Positions 9,203-18,298 of a DNA stretch of 53,061 nucleotides are shown here, piece by piece. This DNA is from Lawsonibacter asaccharolyticus. GTDB lineage: Bacteria > Bacillota > Clostridia > Oscillospirales > Oscillospiraceae. How positions within the stretch are numbered: position 1 is the first letter of the stretch; each line of letters opens with the position of its first letter. The DNA lies in contig BFBT01000004.1 in the NCBI GenBank assembly GCA_003112755.1, positions 1 to 53,061 of the forward strand, written 5' to 3'. The notes beneath the pieces were generated by a model, which was not told the DNA's origin, ran no database searches, and saw nothing but the letters and a program-made list of their open reading frames with translations. The position numbers and the translations under genes were made by a program.

Positions 9203-10847
9203 GATGCGTTCCTCCAATCCAGTTGTTCGATCTCCTGCTCCACCTCGGTACCGTTCCGGAAGGTGACCCGGATCTTGTCTTTTGCGAGGACGGTTACTTT
9301 CTCCACCAGCTGGTAGACCACGCTCTGATCCCACTCCGTCAGTTCTGCCGCATAGGCGCTCATGGCCATTGAGGCTGCTTTCAGTCTCTGGTTCAACAGT
9401 TCATTTTCCTGATGGACCTGCTTGATCCGCGACTTATGTTCCTTGAGATCCGCCATTGCGTTGGATATCATGCGGAACCGCTCCGCATAGTCTTCCGTGC
9501 CACCCGCGGCGGACGCCTCCGCCAGCAGGCTGTTGAACTGCTTCTCCAGTTCCTCCAGCATCCGGTCGATGTCCGCGAGGCTCATGGTCTCGCCGGGGAT
9601 GGGCGCCAGTTCCTGCTCCATGGCCCCATCAGCTGGACTTCCAGGGCGTCCCTGCTGTCCATCACGCTGTTGATGGCGTTCAGGATCGCCTGCTGGAGCG
9701 GCTTTTCCTCCAGCGTTTCAGAGTGCTTACAGTATTTTGCCCCATAATCCAGGCGGCTCCCGCACCGCCACACAGCCCGCTTGATTCCGCCCTTGTTCCA
9801 CACGCACCGGCGATAGCCTGTCCCGCAGTGGCCGCAGAACATGAGATTTGTCAGGATGTACTTCCCGCTGTACTTGCTCCGCCCGGTGGGCGCGCTCTTG
9901 CTGGTACCGCCTGTCTGTGCCCTGCGCCGGGCTATCTCCAGCTGCGCCGCGTAGAAGACGTCCCGGCTCACGATCCCCTCATGGTGGTCCTGGACCAGAT
10001 ACTTGGGGAGCTGGCCGTTGTTCTGGATCACCTTTTTGCTGATGCAGTCCTGGATAAAGGTCTTCTGGAGCAGCGCATCACCGCAGTATTTCTCGTTGCT
10101 CAGAATACTCAGCAGGTTCTTGATGGTCCACTCCTGTTTTCCTATCGCGTTCAAGGCCCCCTGTGCCTCCAGCTTGCTCTTGATGGCCCGCAGGGTGTCT
10201 CCGGCCAGATACCGCTGATAGATAAAGCGGACGGTCTCCGCCTGCTCCTCGTTGATCACCGGCCTTCCGTCCGGGCCCTTCTCATACCCAAGCATCCACT
10301 TGTACTGCATCGTGACATGGCCGGCTTTCATGGACCTTCGCTTTCCCCAGCGGACATTGGCGCTGGTGTTCTCACTTTCAGACTGGGCGAAGGCGCCGTG
10401 TATGGCGATGAGGAACTCGCTCTCCGGATAGATGGAGTTGATATTCTGTTCCTCAAAGATGACCGGGATACCCAGTTCCCGCAGTTCTCGGGTATAATTG
10501 AGGGTGTCCACCGTATTCCTTGCGAACCGGGAAACGGCTTTGGCCAGGATCATGTCGATCTTTCCCTGGCGGCACATCCGGATCATCTGGAGGAATTCCT
10601 TCCGCTTACAGGTGGAGGTGCCGGTCTTGCCCTCATCCGCGAACACCTTTACCATGGTCCAGCTGGGGTTCTTCATGATCTTCTCGGTGTAGTAGGCAAG
10701 TTGGTTTTCATAGCTGGTGAGCTGCTCCTTGCTGTTGGTGGATACACGGCAGTAGGCCGCTACCCGCAGGTGCCTCTTTTGGGCCTGCTCCTGGGGCGTT
10801 TCCTTCTTGGCTGGGATCACAATGACTTTCGGAGCGGTTTCTGTCAT
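9199..10847 (-). CDS. Large serine recombinase C (one frameshift)
   Basis: Site-specific recombinase, about 549 aa once restored. Resolvase domain: VAAYCRVSTNSKEQLTSYEN with the catalytic Ser in RVST, FADEGKTGTS, RFARNTVDTL. Then the recombinase domain (GYEKGPDGRPVINEEQAETV), a zinc ribbon (FCGHCGTGYRR, then C near YCKH) and a C-terminal coiled coil (IDRMLEELEKQFNSLLAEAS). The frame breaks at 9620; adding one G to GGGG joins QLMG to AMEQELAPIPGE. ATG overlaps the stop of recombinase B (ATGA). Confidence 0.9.
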
Positions 10848-11596
10848 GGCTGTTGTCCTCCCTTCATGATCTGGCCGTTTTTCAGCTGGACCTGAGTGCC
10901 TTTTCCTCTGTATGTGATCTGTCGGACGCTCTCACGCAGGAGCTCCCGCTCCAGCTCCTCCATGAGCGGATGGTTCCGGAAGAGCTTTTGGAGCCGCGTC
11001 GTCTCATATTCCTCCGCCCCAATGGCGTTGAGCCTGTGTTCTGCCAGCCGAAGCGCCATATCCCTGGTCCGTTCGCCATCTACAGGCGGGGATTGGAGAG
11101 CCTCCTCCAGCTCCCGGCGCATTTTCCCGCTCTCTGCCTGGTCCTCCATTTCTGCCTGGCCGGAGGCAATACGCTCCGGGTGCTGGACAAGACGGTTCAG
11201 AAGCGTCAGGGTCTGCTGTTCCACCCAGGCAGGCGGGGGACCGCCGCACAGCCGCCGCAGCTCCATCTGGGCCGGCGTTTTCCTGACCGGGACCGCCCGG
11301 TCCCTGCGGCGCTCCTGCGCGCTGCGGAACTGCTCCTCCGGGAGTATGGCCGGGTACCGGTCTGTCCCGATGTATCTCTTATCCTCCAGAATACGGGCCA
11401 CCATATTTTTGTTCCACAGCTTGCCCTCGTCATAGGCAACTCCCCGCTCTTGGAGTGCCTCCACCAGTTCCTGATAGGACGCCCCGGCCAGATAGGTCTG
11501 GTAGATCCAGCGGACTGTTTCCGCCTCTGCCGGATGGGGAGTGTACTCTCCGAACTCCATCCGGTATCCGAAGGGCTGCTTTCGGTTGTTCGCCAT
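10844..11596 (-). CDS. Recombinase-domain protein without catalytic domain (B)
   Basis: 250 aa from ATG 11596, which overlaps the stop of recombinase A (TGATG). It begins directly with the recombinase domain (KQPFGYRMEFGEYTPHPAEA, IYQTYLAGASYQELVEALQE) and lacks the N-terminal resolvase domain, hence the catalytic Ser. It also lacks a clear zinc ribbon; the rest is helical (MRRELEEALQ; LAEHRLNAIGAEEYETTRLQ). It may be a DNA-binding partner or directionality subunit for A and C. No frameshift is needed to explain the missing domain: the start is tightly coupled to A. Confidence 0.85.
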   Translation of the reverse strand: MANNRKQPFGYRMEFGEYTPHPAEAETVRWIYQTYLAGASYQELVEALQERGVAYDEGKLWNKNMVARILEDKRYIGTDRYPAILPEEQFRSAQERRRDRAVPVRKTPAQMELRRLCGGPPPAWVEQQTLTLLNRLVQHPERIASGQAEMEDQAESGKMRRELEEALQSPPVDGERTRDMALRLAEHRLNAIGAEEYETTRLQKLFRNHPLMEELERELLRESVRQITYRGKGTQVQLKNGQIMKGGQQP

Positions 11597-13194
11597 CAGC
11601 GCACCGTCCTCTCGATGGCCTCTGTCAGCTCCAGCCCATTGATCAGCCGGAACCGCAGGCATTCGTTGTTCTCCACGATGATCTTTGCAACCAGCTCGCT
11701 GAACAACTCCTCATCAAACGCCTCCAGAAATTCCGGCCCGGTCTCCAATATCTCCAACAGGACTTGAGTCTGCCGGATGGTCTGGTCCTCCTCGGACTCC
11801 AGAAACCGTTCCTTTTCCAGCTTGGCGGTGCGGAGCTGTTCAGCCAGCGTGTTGCTCCGGGTAATATAAATGTCAGGATCGACAAGGCCCTGTTGCTTCA
11901 GCTCGGCCAATAGTCGCTCCTGACGGACGATATCCGCTATTTGTTTGTTCGCTTCCACGATGTCCAGGCTCCAGAGCAGCTTCCCGTTTTGGACTGTCTG
12001 GAGGTCCGTAAGCAGTTGGGAGAGAATCGGCATTCCACGGTGCCGCAGTTTGTAATACAGGCGGAGGAAAGCATGTTCAAATTCAGCTTCCGGGATCTGC
12101 GTGATCTGACATTTGTCAGGCGACTTATCGTGGAGCCTGCAAGTCCAATAGGCGGTTTCCCTGCACTTTTTTCGTTTGAATATGGAACCGCAGTTCCCGC
12201 AGATGACGGTACCGGTCCATGGGTATGTGACTCCGGACTTTGGGCGGATCACCATGCCTTTCTGCTTCAGCAGTGCCTGTGCCTGGTCAAACACTTCCCG
12301 GTCAATAATGGCCGGATGGCTGCCCGGTACGAAATACTGGTCATACTCACCTTGATTTCGCTTCTTCCTGTGGGGCAGTGTTCGGGTGGTATAGGTCTTT
12401 TGCGCCAGCGAGTCACCCGCGTATTTTTCATTGTGGAGGACATATTGGATCGACGTTGTCTGCCAATATGGGGTCTTATCTCTTGTGGGGATCCCATATC
12501 GTGTGATCTCTTTGGCGATGTCCTCCATGCTGCGTCCATTGAGGTATCTCTGGAAGATCAGGCGGATGATCTCGGCCTCCGCCTCGATGATCTCCAGCCC
12601 TCCGCCGACCAGGCGGTATCCAAACGGGGCCTTGCAGGTGATGAAGCGGCCCTTTTTCATTTTCTTCTGGTAGGTCCAGCGGATATTTTCAGAAATAGTC
12701 TCGCTCTCTTTCTGAGCCATCATGGAGAAGATGGCTGTCAGCAGCTCGCCGGACATCTGGGCGGTATCGATGCCCTGCTCCTCGAAGCAGACCCCGACCC
12801 CCAGGTCCCTCAGCTCCCGGACCGCCATCAGGCTCTCGCTGGTGTTTCGCGCGAACCGAGCGGTGGATTTTGTCAGGACCTTGTCGATGCGGCCTCTGCG
12901 GCAGTCTTTCAGGAGCCGCTGGAAGTCATCCCGCTTCTCCGCGGAGGTCCCGGTGATCCCCTCATCCGCATATACGTCCACGAACTCCCATTCCGGGTTG
13001 CCGGTGATGAGTTCTGTGTAGTAGGCATTCTGTGTGGCAAAGGAGTGGAGCTGGTCCTCAGAGTTGGAGCTGACACGAGCGTAAGCTGCCACACGCAGTT
13101 TCCGGGTCCGGACCGGCCCAGAGGCCGGGATCATGATAACATGGGGGGTGCTGTTCAGTGCGAGGGATCCACTGATCGCTGTCTGTCCGTTCAT
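11596..13194 (-). CDS. Large serine recombinase A
   Basis: 532 aa, intact. ATG 13194 follows AGAGGTGAT. Resolvase domain: VAAYARVSSNSEDQLHSFAT (catalytic Ser in RVSS), YADEGITGTS, STARFARNTSESL. Recombinase domain: APFGYRLVGGGLEIIEAEAE. Zinc ribbon: VICGNCGSIFKRKKC, then YWTCRLHD and CQIT. C-terminal coiled coil from about residue 400. Probable integrase/excisionase of the element, acting with B and C encoded in the same coupled operon. Confidence 0.92.
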   Translation of the reverse strand: MNGQTAISGSLALNSTPHVIMIPASGPVRTRKLRVAAYARVSSNSEDQLHSFATQNAYYTELITGNPEWEFVDVYADEGITGTSAEKRDDFQRLLKDCRRGRIDKVLTKSTARFARNTSESLMAVRELRDLGVGVCFEEQGIDTAQMSGELLTAIFSMMAQKESETISENIRWTYQKKMKKGRFITCKAPFGYRLVGGGLEIIEAEAEIIRLIFQRYLNGRSMEDIAKEITRYGIPTRDKTPYWQTTSIQYVLHNEKYAGDSLAQKTYTTRTLPHRKKRNQGEYDQYFVPGSHPAIIDREVFDQAQALLKQKGMVIRPKSGVTYPWTGTVICGNCGSIFKRKKCRETAYWTCRLHDKSPDKCQITQIPEAEFEHAFLRLYYKLRHRGMPILSQLLTDLQTVQNGKLLWSLDIVEANKQIADIVRQERLLAELKQQGLVDPDIYITRSNTLAEQLRTAKLEKERFLESEEDQTIRQTQVLLEILETGPEFLEAFDEELFSELVAKIIVENNECLRFRLINGLELTEAIERTVR

Positions 13195-13264
13195 CTAAAT
13201 CACCTCTGTTCAGCCACACACAATACCCTAACTTTCTCTGAAAAGCTATACTCAAATGCAACAA

Positions 13265-13411
13265 CTATTGAGGCGAATATATGACGTCCGCTCCTGTTTC
13301 TACCCGGAGCCGCGCGGCGATCTTCCGCGCCTCCGCTTCGCTGATAATACTGGCGTCCCGCAAGGCACACAGCAGGTTTACCATACCAATGTAGTTTACA
13401 TTCGCGTTCAT
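13265..13411 (-). CDS. 48-aa protein upstream of the recombinases
   Basis: ATG 13411 follows GGGAGGG at good spacing. The product starts MNANVNYIGMVNLLCALRDA and continues SIISEAEARKIAARL, a short helical layout like the small SHOCT-like proteins often found before serine-recombinase genes. It ends at TAG 13267-13265, 70 bp before recombinase A. Probably a helper of the recombinases, but I infer this from position only. Confidence 0.65.
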   Translation of the reverse strand: MNANVNYIGMVNLLCALRDASIISEAEARKIAARLRVETGADVIYSPQ

Positions 13412-13467
13412 GCTTTTCCCTCCCAATCAGGCTTCTTCATCCAAAGAGAGACCAGGCAGTTTTATTT

Positions 13468-13917
13468 TCAGAAGGATTGCGTCATATCTAACCCTTCTGA
13501 TTCTTCCTGGTCCTCGAAAGGAGTCTCATCCAGTTCTTCGGGCAGTGTTTCATCGGGGATCTGCATCGCGGCCGCGAAGCGTGCAAAGGAAAGCGCCCGG
13601 TTCAGAGATATGTTTTCCTCTTTGACACTTTGCACCGCTATGTTTTGATCCTTCAGGTCTGTCATCGTATCAAGTGCTTCTGAAAGGTCTCTCCCCAGCC
13701 GATTCCACGAAGAAATTAGCAGGACCTCAAAGTCATGCTTCGCCGCGCCAAGACGCACATACTTCAGGCTGCTCTGGCTCGGGGAATGGTCAGCGGCAAC
13801 CTCCGTCACCTCATATCCTGCTTTATCTGCGTACTCCAGCAAAAGCGACTTCTGGGCCTTCAGGTCTTCATCGGTCCTGGCTTTCAGATACAGCCATGCT
13901 TTCTTCTTTTCCGCCAT
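13468..13917 (-). CDS. Resolvase-like protein with catalytic Ser replaced
   Basis: 149 aa from ATG 13917 (GGGAGG upstream; ATG 13935 lies before that site and is unlikely). It follows the serine-resolvase fold: LLLEYADKAGYEVTEVAADH, DFEVLLISSWNRLGRDLSEA, NIAVQSVKEE. The N-terminal catalytic motif, normally RVST, reads KARTD, so the Ser position appears to hold Arg. No DNA-binding C-terminal domain; the tail is acidic. Probably non-catalytic, perhaps regulatory or a decoy partner for the recombinases. Confidence 0.7.
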   Translation of the reverse strand: MAEKKKAWLYLKARTDEDLKAQKSLLLEYADKAGYEVTEVAADHSPSQSSLKYVRLGAAKHDFEVLLISSWNRLGRDLSEALDTMTDLKDQNIAVQSVKEENISLNRALSFARFAAAMQIPDETLPEELDETPFEDQEESEGLDMTQSF

Positions 13918-13984
13918 AAGCTTTATGCCTCCCATGATGGTGCGCCAGAGATAAGCTCCGGCGCACAGCGATCCTTCATTCGTT

Positions 13985-14520
13985 TTTCAGTCGTGTATGA
14001 AAACAAGCGGGGGCCGCTCCACGATGTGTGGCAGCATTGCGATACCTTTCAGGGCGGCCCCCGCCGCTTCTGACATTTGCGTTTCCAATGATGGCCCTAT
14101 TCGACACTACTTCCCGAGCCGTGGGCGGCAGGCTTGGACCGCGCGGGCGCGCGTCACGGGAATCTCACCCCTCCGAGGATCTCTCCGAGCTGCCCCCACT
14201 GCTTGCGGCTGTGGCTGGACAGGAGTATCATTACTGGATTGCCGGCGAGGGTCGGGCAGGACTCCTGTGAGTCCCGCCGCAATGCGAAACAGCCCGCCAC
14301 AGGCTGTTTTATGGACGGATGGGAACCGCTCTGCACCTTATTTGGCCGTCTTTGATGCGGGAGCTTCCCGCACAGATGGTCTTGGCGCATCCTCCAATGT
14401 CGCTTCAGCCTCCCTCTCGGGGGCCTCTCGCCAACGGACGTATCCAAGCTGCCGGATATTCTATTTTCAAAGATCAAGAGGAGGAAGATTTGACCCCCTC
14501 ATTATGTACAGGCAATAAGT
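13985..14520. other. Hairpin-rich non-coding stretch
   Basis: No reading frame here has a ribosome site or family-like sequence. Inverted repeats follow one another: GCGGGGGCCGC with GCGGCCCCCGC (about 14007-14061), CAGGAGT with ACTCCTG (14220-14267), AAACAGCC with GGCTGTTT (14287-14309) and TGCGGGA with TCCCGCA (14356-14372). It may encode a structured RNA or be a single-strand replication or transfer site of the element. Its position between the sigma-like and resolvase-like genes, both on the minus strand, gives no further hint. Confidence 0.45.
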
Positions 14521-14543
14521 AAGGGAGTTCACAAACGATTTTT

Positions 14544-15020
14544 CTAAAATTTTTTCTTTTCTCCGTTTTGCACAAAATCTTTCAGCCGTTGTAAGGCATA
14601 ACGCTCACGATAACTGACTGCTTGCTGCGTGAGAGAAAGCATTTTCGCTACATCCTCCTGACTCATGTCTTTCCAGTAGCGGAAATAAAGCAGCAGCTGG
14701 TATTCTCTTTCCAGACTGCATAAGGCTTGATGCAAGTGATATACTTCCTCCTGATGTTGCACCTGTTCGTCCAGCGTCGGGCCGTTAGAAAATTGCTGCC
14801 GTCCATCCTCCATGAGCTCCTCCAGGGAGATTTCCCGACTGGGTAAAGATGCAATGGTTTGTTTTTTTTGATCCCACACCGAACGCTCCGATTTGAGTCC
14901 CTTTTCCATATAGCGCATCTTGCGGTCACTTGCTCGCAGTACACGCAAAATATCCGGACGTTTTTCAATGCCTGGGTAGAGCTTCTCATAGTCTGGGTAG
15001 TACATGTTGTATCGCGGCAT
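14544..15020 (-). CDS. Sigma-70-like (region 4) transcription factor
   Basis: 158 aa; ATG 15020 follows AAGGAGGAAC. The C-terminal third is a sigma region 4 helix-turn-helix: LEREYQLLLYFRYWKDMSQE, DVAKMLSLTQQAVSYRERYA. Region 2 is not recognisable, so it resembles the small element/phage activators of late or excision genes. A possible promoter lies upstream on the minus strand (TTGAAA, 17 bp, TATTTT, about 15113-15141). Likely regulator of the recombinase operon. Confidence 0.75.
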   Translation of the reverse strand: MPRYNMYYPDYEKLYPGIEKRPDILRVLRASDRKMRYMEKGLKSERSVWDQKKQTIASLPSREISLEELMEDGRQQFSNGPTLDEQVQHQEEVYHLHQALCSLEREYQLLLYFRYWKDMSQEDVAKMLSLTQQAVSYRERYALQRLKDFVQNGEKKKF

Positions 15021-15180
15021 GTCCGTTCCTCCTTCGATTTTCGTTGGTTCGCGGGCAGTCAACGAAAATCGGGAGGACCCCGGCAGGAATTTCTTTTCCC
15101 GCCAAAATATAAAAATTTTTCTACATTTTCAATGTTTTTTCTGGTCTGGAATGGAAACGCGAAAAAATTACATCCATATT

Positions 15181-15240
15181 TCGACAATTCATCCCAGCAT
15201 CTCCCAGAATTTTCTGGAGGATGCTCGGATAATTTGTCGA
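15181..15240. repeat. 60-bp near-perfect palindrome
   Basis: Two 30-bp arms meet without a gap; 24 of 30 positions pair. The arms begin TCGACAA and contain ATCC, AGCATC and CCAGAA at matching places. It lies between the sigma-like gene and the terminator at 15252. It could be a double binding site, an att/resolution site or a strong hairpin. Confidence 0.7.
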
Positions 15241-15251
15241 GGACAAAATGA

Positions 15252-15286
15252 GGCGCAGACAACCAGCTGGTTGCCTGCGCCTTTTT
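15252..15286 (+). terminator. Rho-independent terminator
   Basis: GGCGCAGACAACCAG and CTGGTTGCCTGCGCC form a stem, then TTTTT. It reads on the plus strand although no plus-strand gene lies just upstream. A second short hairpin (GCGGCGGCT/AGCCGCCGC, 15309-15328) follows. Confidence 0.75.
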
Positions 15287-15378
15287 AGCAGGTGGCGATA
15301 TTGGATTTGGCGGCGGCTTAGCCGCCGCTGGAGCAAAAGGGACGATAAAGCATTGTTATTCTCCCGTCTTTTGTGTAG

Positions 15379-15625
15379 TTACCAGCTCACATATTTCTTA
15401 CAAAGCCGCATGAGGATCACGGCGGCTTGTGCCCTCGTGGCGGTGGCGCTTGGTCTGAGGGGCCCGCTGTCAGTGCCGTTGATAATCCCGGCGCTCACAG
15501 CCCAGTTCAGGGCCTCCAGCGCAAAATTGGAGATCTGGTCATAGTCCGCATATTCCCGAATGACCATGCCGCCCTGGATGGTGTCATAGTCCCTGTTCTT
15601 GGCGTAGCGGTACAGGACGGCTGGT
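15379..15625 (-). pseudogene. 3' remnant of an SLH-domain gene
   Basis: Reads AVLYRYAKNRDYDTIQGG, then NFALEALNWAVSAGIINGTD and RPSATATRAQAAVILMRLCK to the stop at 15379. This is one S-layer homology repeat plus the end of the previous one, a surface-protein C-terminus. The frame is lost upstream of about 15625, where unrelated sequence begins, so the gene is truncated at its 5' end. It looks like chromosomal debris at a junction of mobile DNA. The next 170 bp hold no gene. Confidence 0.75.
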
Positions 15626-15768
15626 CAAGAGGCCAGGACAGGCCCAGGCTGGGAATCTCCAAGGGCTGCTCTTTTTTTATGCAGTAGTTAATGACGAAAT
15701 AGATGTAATCAAGAAAAAGAAAGGAAAAGCACAATCCAGACGGAACCGGCGGTTGTGTCAAGAAATAT

Positions 15769-15797
15769 TTGTGAGTTCACAAGAATTTTGCTATAAT
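15769..15797 (+). promoter_or_regulatory. Promoter with overlapping palindrome before an XRE gene
   Basis: TTGTGA (15769-15774), 17 bp, TATAAT (15792-15797). The -35 hexamer is half of the palindrome TTGTGAGTTCACAA, a likely operator. The XRE gene starts 41 bp after the -10, so autorepression is plausible. Confidence 0.7.
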
Positions 15798-15837
15798 GAG
15801 GACAGAAACCCCTATGCAGGGAGAAGGGCAGGAGCCT

Positions 15838-16059
15838 ATGCACATCAGCTATCAGCCGCTATGGGACACCCTGAAAGAGCGCGGCATGAGGAAAGCGGAC
15901 TTGCGGCTGGCCGCCGGTCTTACTACCAACATGATTGCCAACATGGGAAAGGGCGAGCATATCAGCATGAAAACGCTGCTGCGTATCTGCGGGGCGCTGC
16001 ATTGTGATATTGCAGATGTAATTGCTTTGGAGCAGGACGACAATTCTGTTGCCCCATGA
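15838..16059 (+). CDS. Small XRE-family HTH regulator
   Basis: 73 aa from ATG 15838, with AGGAG upstream. Single helix-turn-helix domain of the Cro/cI-like HTH_26 type: MRKADLRLAAGLTTNMIANM, then HISMKTLLRICGALHCDIAD. No other domain. The promoter/operator at 15769 suggests autoregulation. Confidence 0.85.
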   Translation: MHISYQPLWDTLKERGMRKADLRLAAGLTTNMIANMGKGEHISMKTLLRICGALHCDIADVIALEQDDNSVAP

Positions 16060-16210
16060 GGGGCCGCCCCCTGTCGGGACACTTTGTCAACAGCTCCACT
16101 TTGTCCCATAGTTGAATGTATGACAGAGGATTTGCAGAATAACTTACTACATATATCGGTTTGCACACATACCATCAAATTTGAATAACTGCTGGATTGG
16201 GGATGAAGAA

Positions 16211-16660
16211 ATGTCGCTATCAAATGATAGTTTTATATCCTGGTTATTCGCATGGATTTGGATTTCAGCATTGGCAATTCCCATTGGACGTGCGTGTTCC
16301 CTGTACTTCCCATATTTGGTGACTGGAAAAATATTTTTCACCATAAAAAATGAAAAACTGCGGAGGTTTTTTATTTCAACATACTTAAACCGGGACAATT
16401 CAAATGCAACGAATCCCAAAGACCAAGATAAACTTCCGCTCTTAGGCTGTATTTACTATGCCGTTGCTATTCCTTTGGTCACTGTCGCTTATATTGCATT
16501 GATAGGGTTTCAAATCAGTGCCATTACACTTGCAGAACCGTTATGGTTGTTTGACCGTATATTCGGGATTGTTGCGCCAGCATACTGCCTCTTTGCTCCG
16601 GTTATGGCCTTGCTGTATCGACTTGATTACGCAATCGGGAGGCGCATTCACGATATTTGA
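16211..16660 (+). CDS. Membrane protein of unknown function
   Basis: 149 aa from ATG 16211, with GGGGATG upstream. Three hydrophobic segments: residues about 7-30 (SWLFAWIWISALAIPIG), 84-108 (YYAVAIPLVTVAYIALIGF) and 120-140 (GIVAPAYCLFAPVMALL). A+T-rich compared with its neighbours. I recognise no family. Confidence 0.6.
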   Translation: MSLSNDSFISWLFAWIWISALAIPIGRACSLYFPYLVTGKIFFTIKNEKLRRFFISTYLNRDNSNATNPKDQDKLPLLGCIYYAVAIPLVTVAYIALIGFQISAITLAEPLWLFDRIFGIVAPAYCLFAPVMALLYRLDYAIGRRIHDI

Positions 16661-16760
16661 AATAGCAACAAGATAAATCAAATATTCATTCCCCAAACCT
16701 CTGGACACATTGGTCCAGCCCGCTGGCGGCCCCAAGCAGGAGACTTTGGTTTCCTGCTTT

Positions 16761-17582
16761 TTATTTGCGCATTTTCCGCTTTGAGCCATGTGTTTTGAGC
16801 AGGGAGGATTTGTCCAGAATGTGGATAAGCTGCCGGAACTCTGTTTCCGTCAGCTTGCTGTAATTGATCCCCAGCCGCTTGCAGTACAACATCGCCTGCC
16901 GCTCCAAGTCGCTGCCCTTGAAGTTCATGGTTTCCTCAATGTCCCGCCGCAGTTCCTCGGCTACCGTGTTGACCGGCGCACTCTCGCTGTCCCCTTTATG
17001 GGCGGCACGGATGTCCTGAATGACCCGGCACAGATCCTCGCTGACAAGCTGGCTGAAATACTCGTCCTCGTCCAGATGGGCGGCGCGCAGGACGCGGAGG
17101 TGGGGATCGTCCTCTCCCGGCTGGTAGCGGTCTATGATTTCCTGCCGCACCACATCCACATAGGCGTTGAGGCTCTGCACCTGCATACTGGCTACCCTGT
17201 CCACATAAATCTCAATATCCGCCAGCAGTCGGACAAAATCTTTATGCGCCATCATCTCGCACAGCAGCCGGTTATTGACCCGCCCGCTTTTCAGGAGGGC
17301 CACCGCTTCATCGGTCAGGTGCAGCTCCGCCAGCGGCGTGTCCAGATAGTTTCGGTTGTCGGTCAGGCCCAGCAGGTAGTCCACGGACACCTGATAGAAG
17401 TCGGCCAGCTTCAACAGGCTGCCGTGGTTGATCTCCTTGTTCTCGTTCTTTTCATCGGTAATCTCATAGCTGCCGAGGGCAGATTTTGAAAGGCCTACCT
17501 GTTCCGCCAGTTCTTCCAGCTTCAAGCCTTTCTCCACCCTTAAATCCTTCAACCGTTCCTGTACGGAAATGCGGGTTTTCAT
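16761..17582 (-). CDS. XRE-family repressor-type protein
   Basis: 273 aa; ATG 17582 with GGAAGGGG upstream (the open frame to 17627 lacks a site). N-terminal HTH: RLKDLRVEKGLKLEELAEQV, LSKSALGSYE, LLKLADFYQVSVDYLLGLTD. The remaining 200 aa are helical and without a known motif. It resembles cI-like control proteins of clostridial conjugative elements. It faces away from the plus-strand gene block starting near 17.9 kb. Confidence 0.85.
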   Translation of the reverse strand: MKTRISVQERLKDLRVEKGLKLEELAEQVGLSKSALGSYEITDEKNENKEINHGSLLKLADFYQVSVDYLLGLTDNRNYLDTPLAELHLTDEAVALLKSGRVNNRLLCEMMAHKDFVRLLADIEIYVDRVASMQVQSLNAYVDVVRQEIIDRYQPGEDDPHLRVLRAAHLDEDEYFSQLVSEDLCRVIQDIRAAHKGDSESAPVNTVAEELRRDIEETMNFKGSDLERQAMLYCKRLGINYSKLTETEFRQLIHILDKSSLLKTHGSKRKMRK

Positions 17583-17712
17583 ATCAGCCACCCCTTCCTG
17601 CGCCTGTGCACCGCCGTTTTCTTCCATTATAGCATACCATTCCGCAATCGTGGAATTTTTCGTTTTTGGAGCCGATTTCCTACTTTATGGACATACGGGC
17701 GGGGAAACAAAA

Positions 17713-17961
17713 ATGTTCTATGATATGGGTAGTTCATCGATGGATCAAATCCAATCGAATGACCGGCCTGTATGGGATATGCCCCCCGGCGATGTAGCGC
17801 GGCGACCTGCGGTGAGGAAATGGAGGAACCTTGACTGCAGCGAGCGTACCAATGGGGGCGAAACGCCGCTGAAAAAGCCAGGGGCAGGAACGACATTAAG
17901 GAGAACCGGCGAATATGGACACCGAATTGATACCGAAACACAACAATCCGATAGGGCATAG
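17713..17961 (+). CDS. Doubtful small ORF
   Basis: 82 codons from ATG 17713 (MFYDMGSSSMDQIQ). The beginning looks protein-like, but the second half overlaps a better supported ORF and has no motif. This is the only candidate in the 17583-17914 gap. Confidence 0.25.
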   Translation: MFYDMGSSSMDQIQSNDRPVWDMPPGDVARRPAVRKWRNLDCSERTNGGETPLKKPGAGTTLRRTGEYGHRIDTETQQSDRA

Positions 17962-18298
17962 TCTGCCCTATCCGTACTACTACGGGAGATTTCAGGGCGG
18001 CTCTACGGCTGTTTTCCCCTTGAAAATCGCCCCGAAACACAACACAAAAATCTGCTGTCCGTCCACTCCGGCTGTTACGGCTGACTGGGCGGATTTTTTG
18101 ATGATAGGAGCCAATATGCCGAGAATGTCAAAAAAGAGGAAGCTGGAGCTGTCCTTCTTCCTCAACGAGCGCGGGCGGGTGGCGCACAACATCCTTTGCC
18201 GGAAATGCCGCCACGCCTGCAAACAGAGCTTCCGGGCCATTGTGATCCTCTGCCCCCACTACCATTCCAAGCGGGCCAAGGGAAAGGAGGACACCTGA
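17915..18298 (+). CDS. Conserved small element protein (start uncertain)
   Basis: 127 aa from ATG 17915 (AAGGAG 12 bp upstream), or only 60 aa from ATG 18118 (AGGAG at 5 bp). The C-terminal part MPRMSKKRKLELSFFLNE, then LCRKCRHACKQSF, has a CxxCxxxC cluster that may bind metal and is the conserved portion; the N-terminal part may be a separate peptide joined by a missed shift. It ends directly at the start of the HTH gene (TGA then ATG at 18299). Confidence 0.55.
   Translation: MDTELIPKHNNPIGHSLPYPYYYGRFQGGSTAVFPLKIAPKHNTKICCPSTPAVTADWADFLMIGANMPRMSKKRKLELSFFLNERGRVAHNILCRKCRHACKQSFRAIVILCPHYHSKRAKGKEDT

Noticed and set aside
13997..14518. Overlapping open frames on both strands of the hairpin region
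   Set aside because: No ribosome site and no protein-like pattern; openness is explained by high G+C.
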